Shown here piece after piece: positions 1 to 9,359 of a stretch of DNA of 64,000 nucleotides (positions are counted from its first letter, which is position 1; every line of letters begins with the position of its first letter). The notes beneath the pieces are model-generated. The model searched no databases. It was not told the origin of the DNA and worked only from the letters and a program-made list of their open reading frames with translations. The stretch is from IMCC45349 sp047219225 (GTDB lineage Bacteria > Bacteroidota > Bacteroidia > Flavobacteriales > Flavobacteriaceae). The stretch spans positions 2,480,001 through 2,544,000 of the forward strand of contig NZ_CP178208.1 of NCBI RefSeq assembly GCF_047219225.1, in the 5' to 3' direction. A program made the translations under genes and the position numbers.

Positions 1-336
1 TAAAGTAAGTAAACCAACTCCCATAATTATAAATGGTAATTTGGCTATAAATCCACCATCGTATAAATACTTAAGAAGATAAACTCCTCCACCAAATAGT
101 AAAACGGTTATAATTGAAAATATGATAACATGTCCAAATACATCTGTTCTTGTATTTTGAATAGTTTCATAAGTAACATTGGCTTCAGTTATTTGTTGTT
201 TAAAAGTGTCTTCTAACTTAATGACATTGCATTTTACCTTAAAATCTGGTTTTCTATTTATGAGACCACAAGTAATTCCAGTTTTAAAGTCCATGATATT
301 ATGTTCACAGAGTCTACAATGTTCAGTTATAAGCAT
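1..336 (-). CDS. Partial Cys-rich small membrane protein (3' end outside window)
   Basis: The frame is open from the ATG at 334-336 to the left edge, giving 112 residues with no stop, so the gene is truncated by the window. The N-terminus carries four cysteines spaced CX2C-X12-C-X12-C (C7, C10, C23, C36), which suggests a small zinc or redox knuckle. Two hydrophobic stretches follow, at about residues 68-90 and from 98 onward, so it is probably membrane anchored with a cytosolic Cys-rich head. It lies downstream of DUF805 and MoxR on the same strand, 11 bp after DUF805, and may share their transcript. I do not recognise a named family. Confidence is good that it codes, low on function. Confidence 0.6.
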   Translation of the reverse strand, partial: MLITEHCRLCEHNIMDFKTGITCGLINRKPDFKVKCNVIKLEDTFKQQITEANVTYETIQNTRTDVFGHVIIFSIITVLLFGGGVYLLKYLYDGGFIAKLPFIIMGVGLLTL

Positions 337-347
337 AATCTTAACTT

Positions 348-710
348 TTAATCTTCTTCTGTTTTTCCTATTTGATCTATTTCTTGATCGTTACCAATAC
401 CTTTAGGATTTGGACCATATTGGTTTGGACCATGATCGCTATCAGCAAAAAGTAACCATAAGCCATAAAAAGGTATAATTTGATACCAGCCACTATTACC
501 TCTATCATGGCAGCGTTTAGCACTTTGTGCTATTAAAACATAAATTAGAAATAACACTAATATTATGTATAAATAGGCTGCAAGTTCACTATTAGACTCA
601 GGGCCTATTATAAGGTCTAATAAATTAAGTGATACAAAATAGAAGATATATGTTAAGCCAAATTCTGTTCTTCTAATTCTGCCTTTAAATGACAATACAT
701 TTTTAAACAT
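348..710 (-). CDS. DUF805 family inner-membrane protein
   Basis: This 120-residue protein has the layout of the DUF805 (YhaH/YhaI-like) family: an N-terminal FKGRIRRTEF segment, hydrophobic spans at about 20-35 and 45-65, the AKRCHDRGNSGWYQIIPFYG core at about 65-85, and a polar Asn/Pro/Gly-rich tail. The family is of unknown function and sits in the cytoplasmic membrane. It starts 4 bp after the MoxR stop, so it is probably co-transcribed. It occupies the place where a DUF58 gene is often found next to moxR. The family call is firm; the role is unknown. Confidence 0.85.
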   Translation of the reverse strand: MFKNVLSFKGRIRRTEFGLTYIFYFVSLNLLDLIIGPESNSELAAYLYIILVLFLIYVLIAQSAKRCHDRGNSGWYQIIPFYGLWLLFADSDHGPNQYGPNPKGIGNDQEIDQIGKTEED

Positions 711-714
711 ATAT

Positions 715-1764
715 TTATCTTGGTATTTCTACAGTTTCAATAATTTGTTTGATTACATCTTTGCTAGTAACACCTTCCATTTCACGTTCTGGAGTTACAA
801 TTACTCTATGGTGAAGTACAGGGATTGCAGAGCGTTTTACATCTTCAGGAGTAACAAAATCACGACCTTCCATAGCAGCAAAAGCTTTACTGGCTTTTAA
901 TATTGCAATAGAAGCTCTTGGAGAAGCACCTAGATATAAAAATTGGTTATTACGTGTTGCTACTATAAGTTGCGCAATATATTTTAGTAAATGCTCTTCT
1001 ACTAAAACCTGAGTAACTAGATTTTGATATTCATTAATTTGTTGTGCAGTTAAGAAAGACTCAATCGTATCTGTTTTTTCTTTTTCTTTTAATTCGTGCT
1101 CTCTGGTAATAATAGAAATCTCTTCTTCTAAATTAGGATAATCAACATCAATTTTAAATAGGAAACGGTCTAATTGCGCTTCAGGAAGTCTGTAAGTTCC
1201 TTCTTGTTCAATTGGATTTTGAGTTGCTAATACCATAAAAGGAGCATCTAGGTTATATTGGTGTCCATCTATTGTAATTTGATGTTCTTCCATAACCTCA
1301 AATAAAGCAGCTTGAGTTTTAGCAGGCGCTCTGTTAATTTCATCAATGAGTATCATATTTGAGAAAATAGGACCATGTTTAAAATCAAACTCACTAGTTT
1401 TTAGGTTAAATACAGAGGTTCCTAAAATATCACTCGGCATCAAGTCTGGCGTAAATTGAATACGACTAAAACCTACTGCTAATGATTTTGCTAATAATTT
1501 AGCTGAAACTGTTTTAGCAACTCCAGGAACACCCTCAATTAGGGAGTGTCCTTTCGCTAAAAGTGAAGCAATTAGCATATCGATCATATCGTGTTGACCA
1601 ACAATTACTTTACCTATTTCATGTTTAATTTTTAGTACATTTTCTTGCAGTTTTGATAAATCTAAGCGACTTTCAAATTGAACAGAATCTGTTTCTGTAT
1701 TGGATGTAGAAGTAGCTTCAATGTGCTCTTCTGGGTTGTTACTGCTTTCGTTTTGTGCTTCCAT
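715..1764 (-). CDS. MoxR-family AAA+ ATPase
   Basis: A 349-residue MoxR AAA+ ATPase, a cytosolic chaperone-like ATPase family usually linked to metal-centre insertion or envelope and surface protein maturation. Walker A is GVPGVAKT at residues 78-85, Walker B is ILIDEIN at about 138-143, and the sensor-1 region reads LATQNPIEQEG. The first 35 residues are acidic, low-complexity and variable. It follows the DUF4350 gene after 2 bp and forms an operon with DUF4350, DUF4129 and SpoIIM genes, the usual partners of MoxR in Bacteroidota (BatA/B-type neighbourhoods). A DUF58 partner is not visible in this window. Confidence 0.92.
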   Translation of the reverse strand: MEAQNESSNNPEEHIEATSTSNTETDSVQFESRLDLSKLQENVLKIKHEIGKVIVGQHDMIDMLIASLLAKGHSLIEGVPGVAKTVSAKLLAKSLAVGFSRIQFTPDLMPSDILGTSVFNLKTSEFDFKHGPIFSNMILIDEINRAPAKTQAALFEVMEEHQITIDGHQYNLDAPFMVLATQNPIEQEGTYRLPEAQLDRFLFKIDVDYPNLEEEISIITREHELKEKEKTDTIESFLTAQQINEYQNLVTQVLVEEHLLKYIAQLIVATRNNQFLYLGASPRASIAILKASKAFAAMEGRDFVTPEDVKRSAIPVLHHRVIVTPEREMEGVTSKDVIKQIIETVEIPR

Positions 1765-1766
1765 AA

Positions 1767-2978
1767 TTATTTAGAATAAAATGCTTCAATATGTCTGTTT
1801 AAATTAACTAGGTTTTCTTCAAAAAACTCATTTTTTGAATCAAGCCAGTTGATGTAATTTATTAGCTTTATTATTACATCTTTCTTTTTTCCAGATTTTA
1901 AAGATAAACGTTCAATAAAATCTTCGTCAAGTACAGAGGTGTCTAAGTTGTACTCTGTTCTAATCTTTTCTAGAAAGTAAGTGATTTTTTTATCGATAAG
2001 ATTTTTATAATCTTGAGTTTCGAAATATAAGTTTGAGATTGTTTTTACAAAACCTAAAGAAGTGTTTTCTAATGGTTTTATTATTTTAATAATACGTTGT
2101 CTACGTTTAGCATTAAATACAGCAAAAATTAACGCAAAAAGTATTGCTAAATACCAAGCCCATTTAAATGCTTGTTGATCTAAAAACCAATCGTAGTTTG
2201 ATTCTTTTTCGGCGTCACCATAATAAGAATTGTAAATTTTTGAATAAGAATCGAAATATAAATTTTCATTTGGTAAATAGCTTAAAACGCCTTCAACATG
2301 TTTATAATGCTCATTTTTTAGTATATGGTAATTGGTGAATACTTTTGGGTTTAAGTGAAAATAAAAGGCACCATCACCATGCATCATTTTAATAAAGTTT
2401 GGACGTTCATCATTTTCAGACGCATATCCTAAAACTTTAATGTTTGGATTGTCAACATCTCTAAAAAAGAAATCACCATCGCTTTTGTCTATTATAGTTT
2501 TTCTATTTGTTAGAAGATTGTTTTTAAAACGATATCTCGAAATACTATCTTTTTTGTTAAGAAGGTAATCTACATCTAAGTTTAAAGTGTCTGATAAGAC
2601 CTCTGGTGGATAGAAATCTGAAATAAATACTGTGTTACCATTACTTGCAAAAATCATTAACTCTTCAATGTCTGAATAATCTAAATAGTCAGAGTTTCCA
2701 ATAATCATAAAAGTCCCTTCGGCTACATGCTCACCATATCCATCTTCAGAGTTTGCATACAAGTAAGTACTAGGAGTGTAGTATACTGTTCTTACTTTGT
2801 TGTCTTTATAAAGTTTGGGTAATTCTTTATAAAGCACACTTACACCATAAGGTTTATTACTTTTTTCGTTAAAGGATTCTTCCCAATCAATAATGCGTGA
2901 TTTTCCAATATTAGTAAGCGCCACAATTACAATTACTAGAACCACAATTATTATTGCTATGATACTATTATTCTTCAT
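1767..2978 (-). CDS. DUF4350-type membrane protein of the MoxR operon
   Basis: This 403-residue protein has a transmembrane helix at residues 6-22, an extracytoplasmic domain of about 250 residues, a second helix at about 273-290, and a cytosolic C-terminal domain of about 110 residues. The N-terminal domain reads like the DUF4350 family (a ThuA or glutaminase-like fold with motifs IDWEESF and MIIGNSDYLDYSD), which is the standard companion of MoxR and DUF4129 genes. Its ATG overlaps the upstream stop codon as TAATG, indicating translational coupling. The biochemical role is unknown; scaffold or sensor is an inference from context. Confidence 0.78.
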   Translation of the reverse strand: MKNNSIIAIIIVVLVIVIVALTNIGKSRIIDWEESFNEKSNKPYGVSVLYKELPKLYKDNKVRTVYYTPSTYLYANSEDGYGEHVAEGTFMIIGNSDYLDYSDIEELMIFASNGNTVFISDFYPPEVLSDTLNLDVDYLLNKKDSISRYRFKNNLLTNRKTIIDKSDGDFFFRDVDNPNIKVLGYASENDERPNFIKMMHGDGAFYFHLNPKVFTNYHILKNEHYKHVEGVLSYLPNENLYFDSYSKIYNSYYGDAEKESNYDWFLDQQAFKWAWYLAILFALIFAVFNAKRRQRIIKIIKPLENTSLGFVKTISNLYFETQDYKNLIDKKITYFLEKIRTEYNLDTSVLDEDFIERLSLKSGKKKDVIIKLINYINWLDSKNEFFEENLVNLNRHIEAFYSK

Positions 2979-3700
2979 TAACCAATTTTTTTAATTAATG
3001 ATTGAAAATTGCGCTTTGCTAATTGGTATTGCATTTTGGTTATTATAAACTCACCATACCAAGTGTAGTTATAAACGTAAAGTATTTTAGAAAACTTAGT
3101 TTTTATGTCTAGAGATTGAATTTCGTTTAAATATTCGGAGTTCGTTTTGTCGTCTTCAACTTCTATCATTTTTTTAAGACTCAATGATTTTAAAACCAAT
3201 AAGTAATAATATCTAACAGCCAATCTATAATCGTTATTGTTTTCTGCTTTAGTAATTAACGAATTAAAGTCGTTAGGATTTGCTGTCTCAATATTTAAAG
3301 ATTGGTAATCCTTAATTGATTTATTTTTATTACTTGATTTAAACCAACTGTCATTCCCATTATTAAGTATGGTGTAAACTAAAAACACTATACCTAGAAC
3401 CAAGAAAATAACAAAGAGCCACCAAACACTGTCCATAGTAAAACTACTTCCAGAGTTGTTGTTTTCTCTTATTTTTATTTTATCCTCGTTTTGATAGTCT
3501 GTACTATAACTACCACTACCATTAGGTGTTTTGTTTGTAACCTTTTTTCCTTCGTAATTAAATTTATCATTGTCATAACGCTCTTTAAAATCTTCGTCAA
3601 AAGTTTTTTCGTGAACGATATCTTGCGCATTACTACTTAAACAAATAAGTAATAAGACAGAGAATAAACAATATTTAATATGATTTAGGTTAACGTTCAT
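2978..3700 (-). CDS. DUF4129-type membrane protein
   Basis: A 240-residue protein with a signal peptide (residues 1-25, ending SSNAQ), an acidic and Asn-rich extracytoplasmic stretch, one transmembrane helix at about 93-111, and a cytosolic C-terminal helical domain containing the pattern LAVRYYYLLVLKSL, YNYTWYGEF and LAKRNF typical of DUF4129. It starts directly after the SpoIIM stop (TAA then ATG) and overlaps the next gene as TAATG. In MoxR operons such proteins are thought to form a membrane complex with DUF4350 and DUF58 partners; that is family knowledge, not shown here. Confidence 0.78.
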   Translation of the reverse strand: MNVNLNHIKYCLFSVLLLICLSSNAQDIVHEKTFDEDFKERYDNDKFNYEGKKVTNKTPNGSGSYSTDYQNEDKIKIRENNNSGSSFTMDSVWWLFVIFLVLGIVFLVYTILNNGNDSWFKSSNKNKSIKDYQSLNIETANPNDFNSLITKAENNNDYRLAVRYYYLLVLKSLSLKKMIEVEDDKTNSEYLNEIQSLDIKTKFSKILYVYNYTWYGEFIITKMQYQLAKRNFQSLIKKIG

Positions 3701-4684
3701 TTAAGGTTTAAAAGCTAATATTTTTGAGGTTTGTTGTTTATTAACTTTAAAAGGGTAGATAAGGTAATAATAACTAATTAAAGCTAGTGTTGTAAGTATA
3801 ATTCCAACAGATAAGAAATTAGGCATAACATTAGAATATCTTGTAATAAATCCTTCTAAAAAGCCAGCAGCAAATGTGAATGGAAATGTGCTTATTAAAA
3901 TTTTTACTCCAATTTTAGCACCTTTTTTAAAAGAAGTAAATCTTGAATGTGTACCTGGAAATAAAATACTTGCCCCAAGAATAAGTCCAGCAGCAGCCTC
4001 AATAACTATGGCAAAAATCTCCATAGCACCATGAATCCAAATACCTCGTACACTTTCCCAAAATACATCTTTTTCGTAAAAAAAGTATTGAAAAGACCCT
4101 AACATAACACAGTTTTCAAATAATACCCAAATTGTACCAACACCACCAAATACACCTAAAACAAAGGACAGAATTCCTACTCTAAGGTTATTAACAGTTA
4201 TACCAATAAAGCTTCCCCAATTACTGCCACTTTTATAAATAGCAACAGGGTCGCCATTTTCAATATTTTCTAATGTTTGATTTACATAACTATCTCCAAC
4301 TACTGTTCTTAAAAATTCGGCATTATTTGCGGCAGAAATAACTCCAATAAATGTAAATGTGAAAAAAATAGCAAAGGCTATGTAAATAAACTTTCTGTAT
4401 TTATAAGTTATAAGTGGGACTTCAGTTTTCCAAAAGGTAATAATACGATTTGTATCCTCAGTTTTATTCTTATAAATCTTATTATAAGTTTTAACTGCTA
4501 ACTGGTTTAGGTAAATGGTAATCTTACTTTTAGGGTAATATGTTTGTGCGTAAGATAGGTCGTTTATCAGCTTTATATATTGAGAAGCTAGCTCATCTGG
4601 ATCTTTTACTGTATTATTAGCAATAGTCTTTTCAAAACTTAACCATTTTTCTTTATTTTGTTTTATAAAAGCAACTTCTCTCAT
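3701..4684 (-). CDS. SpoIIM-like (stage II sporulation protein M family) membrane protein
   Basis: A 327-residue polytopic membrane protein of the SpoIIM/DUF95 family. It has a cytosolic N-terminal helical region of about 95 residues, a transmembrane helix at about 100-120, and four or five further helices including the diagnostic WIHGAMEIFAIVIEAAAGL segment. The organism does not sporulate; in non-sporulating bacteria this family sits in MoxR/RDD operons and its function is unknown. It is the first gene of the operon running to MoxR and is separated from the divergent RDD gene by only 24 bp. Confidence 0.9.
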   Translation of the reverse strand: MREVAFIKQNKEKWLSFEKTIANNTVKDPDELASQYIKLINDLSYAQTYYPKSKITIYLNQLAVKTYNKIYKNKTEDTNRIITFWKTEVPLITYKYRKFIYIAFAIFFTFTFIGVISAANNAEFLRTVVGDSYVNQTLENIENGDPVAIYKSGSNWGSFIGITVNNLRVGILSFVLGVFGGVGTIWVLFENCVMLGSFQYFFYEKDVFWESVRGIWIHGAMEIFAIVIEAAAGLILGASILFPGTHSRFTSFKKGAKIGVKILISTFPFTFAAGFLEGFITRYSNVMPNFLSVGIILTTLALISYYYLIYPFKVNKQQTSKILAFKP

Positions 4685-4708
4685 TCCGTTGTTAAATTAA
4701 AAAAGAAT

Positions 4709-5428
4709 ATGTCAGAGATACAAATTAACACTACCCAAAATGTAAAAATAAATTTTACAGCTGCTGGAGTAGGTGAACGTTTATTAGCTTTTGTAATAGA
4801 CACCGTAATAAAAATAGGATATCTCTATATAGCAGGATGGATTTTTGATGCTTTTGATAACATGGATAGTTGGTCTCAAATAGCGATTAATTCTTTATTA
4901 AGTTTGCCAGTAATGTTTTATTCTTTGGTTTTAGAATCTCTTTTAGGAGGACAAACCATTGGTAAGCTAGTTATGAAAATTAAGGTGGTTAAAATAGATG
5001 GTTATCAAACAACATTTTCTGATTTTGTAGTGCGTTGGTTTTTTAGGATAGCAGACATCTATATTTTTGGACTTGGTTTTTTTGTTATTATCTTTTCAAA
5101 AAATGGACAACGTATTGGAGATATGGCAGCAGGTACTTCTGTAATATTATTAAAAGACAAAGTGAATATTGGCCATACCATTCTTGAAAACTTAAAACAA
5201 GATTATAAGCCAACATATCCAACAGTTATTAAGCTTTCTGATAATGATGCTCGTATTATTAAGGAAACGTTTGTCAATGCACGTAAGACTGATGATTATA
5301 AAACTTTAATTAAACTTAGAGATAAGATTATTGAGGTTGCTGAAATTAAAAATGTAAAGCATAGTGTTGATAAAGAGTTTATTGATGTTATTTTAAAAGA
5401 TTATAATTACTACACACAAAACATGTAA
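4709..5428 (+). CDS. RDD family membrane protein
   Basis: A 239-residue RDD-family protein. The characteristic first motif reads GERLLAFVIDTVIK (Arg, then Asp in TM1). The GGQTIGKLVMKIKVV loop and the VRWFFRIADIY segment with KNGQRIGDMAAGT follow, then a soluble C-terminal tail of about 75 residues. I chose the ATG at 4709 because the RDD core begins within 25 residues of it; the upstream in-frame ATG at 4658 lies inside the divergent SpoIIM gene. The stop overlaps the next start as TAATG. RDD proteins have been linked to transport, but no substrate can be assigned. Confidence 0.88.
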   Translation: MSEIQINTTQNVKINFTAAGVGERLLAFVIDTVIKIGYLYIAGWIFDAFDNMDSWSQIAINSLLSLPVMFYSLVLESLLGGQTIGKLVMKIKVVKIDGYQTTFSDFVVRWFFRIADIYIFGLGFFVIIFSKNGQRIGDMAAGTSVILLKDKVNIGHTILENLKQDYKPTYPTVIKLSDNDARIIKETFVNARKTDDYKTLIKLRDKIIEVAEIKNVKHSVDKEFIDVILKDYNYYTQNM

Positions 5429-6024
5429 TGTTTTATACTATTGATATTTTAGGAACCATCGCTTTTGCTATTTCTGGTGTTTTAGTAGCTACTCATAAAA
5501 AACTGGACTTATTTGGCATATTAATTATTGCTTTTGTTACAGCAATAGGAGGTGGTACTATTAGAGATGTATTGATTGGTCAAACACCTGTTGGCTGGAT
5601 GAAAGACATGAATTTTACGTATGCTATTATAGCGTCTGCTGTGTTTGCTATTGTGTTTAGAAGTAAAATAAACTACTTAAGAACCTCTTTGTTTTTATTT
5701 GATACTATTGGTATTGGATTATATACTGTTGTAGGAATTGAAAAAGGATTGAGTGCCGAATTACATCCAATTATTTGTGTTGCTCTTGGTACAATTTCAG
5801 CTTGTTTTGGAGGTGTAATTCGTGATATTTTATGTAATGAAATTCCAGTGATTTTTAGAAAAGAAATTTATGCTACTGCATGTATTTTAGGAGGAATATC
5901 TTATTTTATAATTAGACAATTACCAATTGAAGGCGACTTTGTATTTGTTATAGCTGGACTAGTGGTAATTATTACCAGATTAGTTGCTGTAAAGTTTAAA
6001 ATTAGTTTACCAAGTATTTACTAA
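5428..6024 (+). CDS. TRIC/UPF0126-family cation channel-like protein
   Basis: A 198-residue protein with about seven hydrophobic spans and an internal two-fold repeat. Each half holds the family's glycine-rich signature: GGGTIRDVLIG at about residues 41-51 and FGGVIRDILCNEIP at about 127-140. This is the bacterial TRIC (YicG/UPF0126) layout, prokaryotic relatives of trimeric intracellular cation channels. It overlaps the RDD gene by one base (TAATG), so the two are coupled. The family is firmly recognised; ion selectivity and role are not known here. Confidence 0.9.
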   Translation: MFYTIDILGTIAFAISGVLVATHKKLDLFGILIIAFVTAIGGGTIRDVLIGQTPVGWMKDMNFTYAIIASAVFAIVFRSKINYLRTSLFLFDTIGIGLYTVVGIEKGLSAELHPIICVALGTISACFGGVIRDILCNEIPVIFRKEIYATACILGGISYFIIRQLPIEGDFVFVIAGLVVIITRLVAVKFKISLPSIY

Positions 6025-6088
6025 AAATTAATTCTTTTACCGTCGTAAAGTATAAAAATGGTATCTTGAAAAGTTGTTATAAATGAAA

Positions 6089-6104
6089 CGTAATTATAAT
6101 TACG
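6089..6104. repeat. 16-bp perfect palindrome at convergent gene ends
   Basis: CGTAATTATAATTACG reads the same on both strands and overlaps the helicase stop codon at 6100-6102. Outer bases AAAC and GGTTT extend weak pairing. It lies between the convergent TRIC and helicase genes, so a weak bidirectional terminator is the simplest reading, although the stem is very AT-rich. Confidence 0.4.
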
Positions 6105-8520
6105 CGGTTTTATTTAGCCAAGCCAAAATCATACGTAGTTCTCCCCAAGAATAGTCGTCACCCAAAATATCTTTCACTTCGCTTAAACGTTCATAACCAG
6201 CAGAATTAATCAAGCGTTTAGCTTTTTCAAGTTTCTTTTGTGGAATGAGATCTGTAATGTCCAATTCACCTTCCGAAATATAATGAGCCAAATGACTTTC
6301 AATAGTTCCAATCACTAAATTGCGCTTTTCAGCAATTTCTTCAATAGATAAGCCACTTTTAAACAATTCATAAGTCACTTGTTTGGTGTTGACCTTGGGC
6401 TTGATAAGTTCGGGTTCCTCTTCCTCAATTTCAATATTGTTGAGTTTGCAATAGTCTTTGATGAGGTCTAAAATCTCTTCGCCATATTTTTGCACACGAA
6501 TTTTTCCCATACCACTAATCTTGCGTAATTGCTTGGGTGTGGTTGGTAAAACATCACAGATTTCATAGAGTGATTTTTGTGTGAATACTTGAAAGTGATT
6601 CACATTTTCGGTCATAGCAATAGTATCTCTCAAATAACGTAGTTCTTCAAACAGATCTTGATGTGTAAGATTCACTTTCACTGAAGATTTTCGTTTTTGC
6701 TTTGGTTCTTCTAAGCTTGCTTTAGCACGAACTTTTAAAAACTGAGTGGTAGCAAAGGTATCGTCTAAATGCTCAAAACAATACAGTTTTTCAATCAGCT
6801 TTTGATCGAGTGTTTGCAGCTGTTTTTTGAGGTCTTTTTCTACTTGTTTATTATCTGTAGTGTATTGAATTCTATCTAAAGGCGTTTTGATAAAATTCTG
6901 GGTTTGAGTTTTAAAATAGCTTAAGCCTTTTTGGTAACGCTCTTGTATAGTATCATCGGTTTCAATAGTATCAATATCCTGACTTAATTGCTGAAGTTGC
7001 GCTTTAAATCCATTAGCAACTTTGAGCAGCGGAATAACACCTTGATCTTTAATGGTGTTTAAAGGTTCAATCATTGTGCCTTCAATCGCAGTTTGGTTGC
7101 TGTAATAAATGTCAATTAAACGTTGTACAGGACGCAAAAAGTCATGAAAATTGAACAATGCCGCAATCAGATTTAGTTGGAACTGCTTTTTGGATTGTTC
7201 TAAATCTTTAGTCGTAGGTTCGTTCTCTTCCACATATTGATTAAAGGCATCCACAGTATTATCATTAACAATACTTGTGTCGGTAATTGGTGTTTTTAAA
7301 ACCATACCTTCTAAGGTCTTGCAACGACTCAAAGCCACATAGGTTTGTCCATGCACAAAAGACGCTTCGGCATCAATAATAGCATGATCAAAGGTTAAAC
7401 CTTGACTTTTATGAATGGTAATTGCCCAAGCCAATCTCAATGGCACTTGTGTATACGAACCTTCAAGCACTTCAGTGATTTCTTGAGTGTCTTTATTGAG
7501 ATTGTATTTGATGTTTTCCCAAGTTTCAACATCCGCTTCAATGATATCATCTTCAGCACATTTTACAGTAACACTATCTTGTTGTAAAGCCGTTATGGTT
7601 CCGATTTTACCATTGTAATAGCGTTTTTCAAAAGAGCTATCGTTTTTAATAAACATCACTTGAGCACCTAATTTAAGTTCTAGATGTTCATCATTTGGAA
7701 AGTTCTTTTCGCTAAAGTTTTGATAAATCTCAGCCGTATAAACGCGCATTTTGGTATCAAGCGCATCCAGTTTACTTTGGTTGATCTTGTCCGCTTTTCT
7801 ATTGTGTGTTGTTAAGGTGATATAACCTGCGTTTTCCTTAGGTTCAAAATTGGGTTGGTATCTGTCGTTTAATATCTTTAGAGACGCTTCAGACAAGGTG
7901 TTGTGTCGCACTTCATTTAATACCGAAATAAACGCTTCATTCTGCTGACGGTAAATATGCTTCAACTCAATATTGATAGGTTGCGACTGCTGATAGGCTT
8001 TACTGCTAAAGAAAAATGCATTTTGATAATGACTTTTGAGCAGTTGCCATTCATCTGGACGAATCACAGGTGCTAATTGCTGCAAATCTCCAATCATTAA
8101 TACCTGAGCGCCACCAAATACTTTGTTACGATCTTTATATCTGCGTAAGACATCATCAATACCATCTAACACATCGGCACGTACCATACTAATTTCATCA
8201 ATAATCACAAGGTCTAAAGACTTAATAATATCAATCTTGGTCTTGCTGAACTTACGTTGAATACGGTCGGAATATGGACTTTGAGTGTTGGGTATAATTG
8301 GCCCAAAAGGCAATTGAAAAAAGGAATGAATAGTCACGCCTTTAGCATTAATTGCAGCTACACCAGTTGGAGCAACCACTACCATTCTTTTTAAAGACTC
8401 GGATTTTATACGATGTAAAAAAGTGGTTTTTCCTGTACCAGCTTTTCCAGTTAAAAATACATTTCTATCTGTATTTTCAATAAAGTTATAAGCGAGTTCA
8501 AGTGCCTTGTTTTGTTGCAT
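6100..8520 (-). CDS. PIF1/RecD-like helicase with HRDC and C-terminal HTH domains
   Basis: An 806-residue superfamily 1B helicase. Walker A is GKAGTGKTT (25-33), the DEAD-like box is LVIIDEISMV (about 105-114), the GDLQQLAPV motif follows, and the C-terminal helicase half includes AITIHKSQGLTFD and YVALSRC, all typical of PIF1-like enzymes. After a linker rich in Gln and charged residues comes an HRDC-like domain (about 617-687, with GMGKIRVQKYGEEIL) and a helicase helix-turn-helix domain (about 707-757, SIEEIAEKRNLVIGTIESHL). It probably unwinds DNA during repair or at G-quadruplex or R-loop structures. It is a single-gene unit. Confidence 0.9.
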   Translation of the reverse strand: MQQNKALELAYNFIENTDRNVFLTGKAGTGKTTFLHRIKSESLKRMVVVAPTGVAAINAKGVTIHSFFQLPFGPIIPNTQSPYSDRIQRKFSKTKIDIIKSLDLVIIDEISMVRADVLDGIDDVLRRYKDRNKVFGGAQVLMIGDLQQLAPVIRPDEWQLLKSHYQNAFFFSSKAYQQSQPINIELKHIYRQQNEAFISVLNEVRHNTLSEASLKILNDRYQPNFEPKENAGYITLTTHNRKADKINQSKLDALDTKMRVYTAEIYQNFSEKNFPNDEHLELKLGAQVMFIKNDSSFEKRYYNGKIGTITALQQDSVTVKCAEDDIIEADVETWENIKYNLNKDTQEITEVLEGSYTQVPLRLAWAITIHKSQGLTFDHAIIDAEASFVHGQTYVALSRCKTLEGMVLKTPITDTSIVNDNTVDAFNQYVEENEPTTKDLEQSKKQFQLNLIAALFNFHDFLRPVQRLIDIYYSNQTAIEGTMIEPLNTIKDQGVIPLLKVANGFKAQLQQLSQDIDTIETDDTIQERYQKGLSYFKTQTQNFIKTPLDRIQYTTDNKQVEKDLKKQLQTLDQKLIEKLYCFEHLDDTFATTQFLKVRAKASLEEPKQKRKSSVKVNLTHQDLFEELRYLRDTIAMTENVNHFQVFTQKSLYEICDVLPTTPKQLRKISGMGKIRVQKYGEEILDLIKDYCKLNNIEIEEEEPELIKPKVNTKQVTYELFKSGLSIEEIAEKRNLVIGTIESHLAHYISEGELDITDLIPQKKLEKAKRLINSAGYERLSEVKDILGDDYSWGELRMILAWLNKTA

Positions 8521-8552
8521 ATCTATATAATGAGGTCTAGTAAGTAACGAAG

Positions 8553-9281
8553 TTAGATTTTATAATAAACATCTTCAAAAGGAACCCTAAACCTAGGACC
8601 ATAAATACCTTTGTCTTCTCTAATTCCACAACCAATTATCATGTTTATTTCGGCACTTGATGGTATATTTAATATGTTTTTAACCCTTAAAGTGTCACTG
8701 CCTTCCATAGGACAAGTATCATAGCCAATAGCAGCCATACTTATCATAAAGTTTTGCGCAGCTAATCCAGCGCTTTTATGAGCTACTATACGCATATCAC
8801 TTTGGCGAACTTGTCTATAAATGGGCTTAAATAATCCAACAATTTGAAAAACAATAAACTTTATAAAACCAAAGATTCCTAAAAAGTCAGCATAGACAGT
8901 TGGGATTAACTTTTTGTAATAATTAGTGGCCATTGTTTTACGCTTTTGTAAATGAGACTCAAGATTTGGTTTATCAAAAGCAGTATTTAAAAAGGCTATG
9001 TTTGCTTTGGCTCTTTTACGCCATAAATCTTTTCTAGCAACAATAACAACTAATTGTTGTGCTGTTTTGGCTGCGTTTTGATTAAAACAAGCTTTAGATA
9101 ATTCTTTAATTTTATCTTTATTAGTAATATGGTAAAACTCCCAAAGTTGTAAGTTTGAACTTGTTGGAGCTAAAGCTGCATTTTCAAGACATTGTTTTAC
9201 TTTTTGAGCGTCAATAGGCTCATTTTTATAAACTCTACATGAACGTCTATATGCAATTGCTTCACTAACTGTTTTTTCCAT
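8553..9281 (-). CDS. Nitroreductase family oxidoreductase
   Basis: A 242-residue FMN-dependent nitroreductase family protein. The N-terminal RRSCRVYKNEPI motif (flavin phosphate and ribityl contact), ALAPTSSNLQLWEF, and the C-terminal MIIGCGIREDKGIYGPRFR segment are typical. An insertion of about 50 residues around 95-150 with a hydrophobic stretch is not in the smallest family members. It likely reduces nitro or quinone compounds or acts as a flavin reductase with NAD(P)H; the substrate cannot be inferred. The DinB gene lies upstream on the same strand with 78 bp between. Confidence 0.88.
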   Translation of the reverse strand: MEKTVSEAIAYRRSCRVYKNEPIDAQKVKQCLENAALAPTSSNLQLWEFYHITNKDKIKELSKACFNQNAAKTAQQLVVIVARKDLWRKRAKANIAFLNTAFDKPNLESHLQKRKTMATNYYKKLIPTVYADFLGIFGFIKFIVFQIVGLFKPIYRQVRQSDMRIVAHKSAGLAAQNFMISMAAIGYDTCPMEGSDTLRVKNILNIPSSAEINMIIGCGIREDKGIYGPRFRVPFEDVYYKI

Positions 9282-9359
9282 ATTCTTTTTTTATAAATAT
9301 AGTAAAAACAAAATGTTAGTAGAGGTTGACTTTTGTTTGAAAGGTTATTATTATCAATT

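Noticed and set aside
179..406. 75-residue plus-strand ORF
   Set aside because: It runs antisense to the partial Cys-rich gene and overlaps the DUF805 end; no coding signature.
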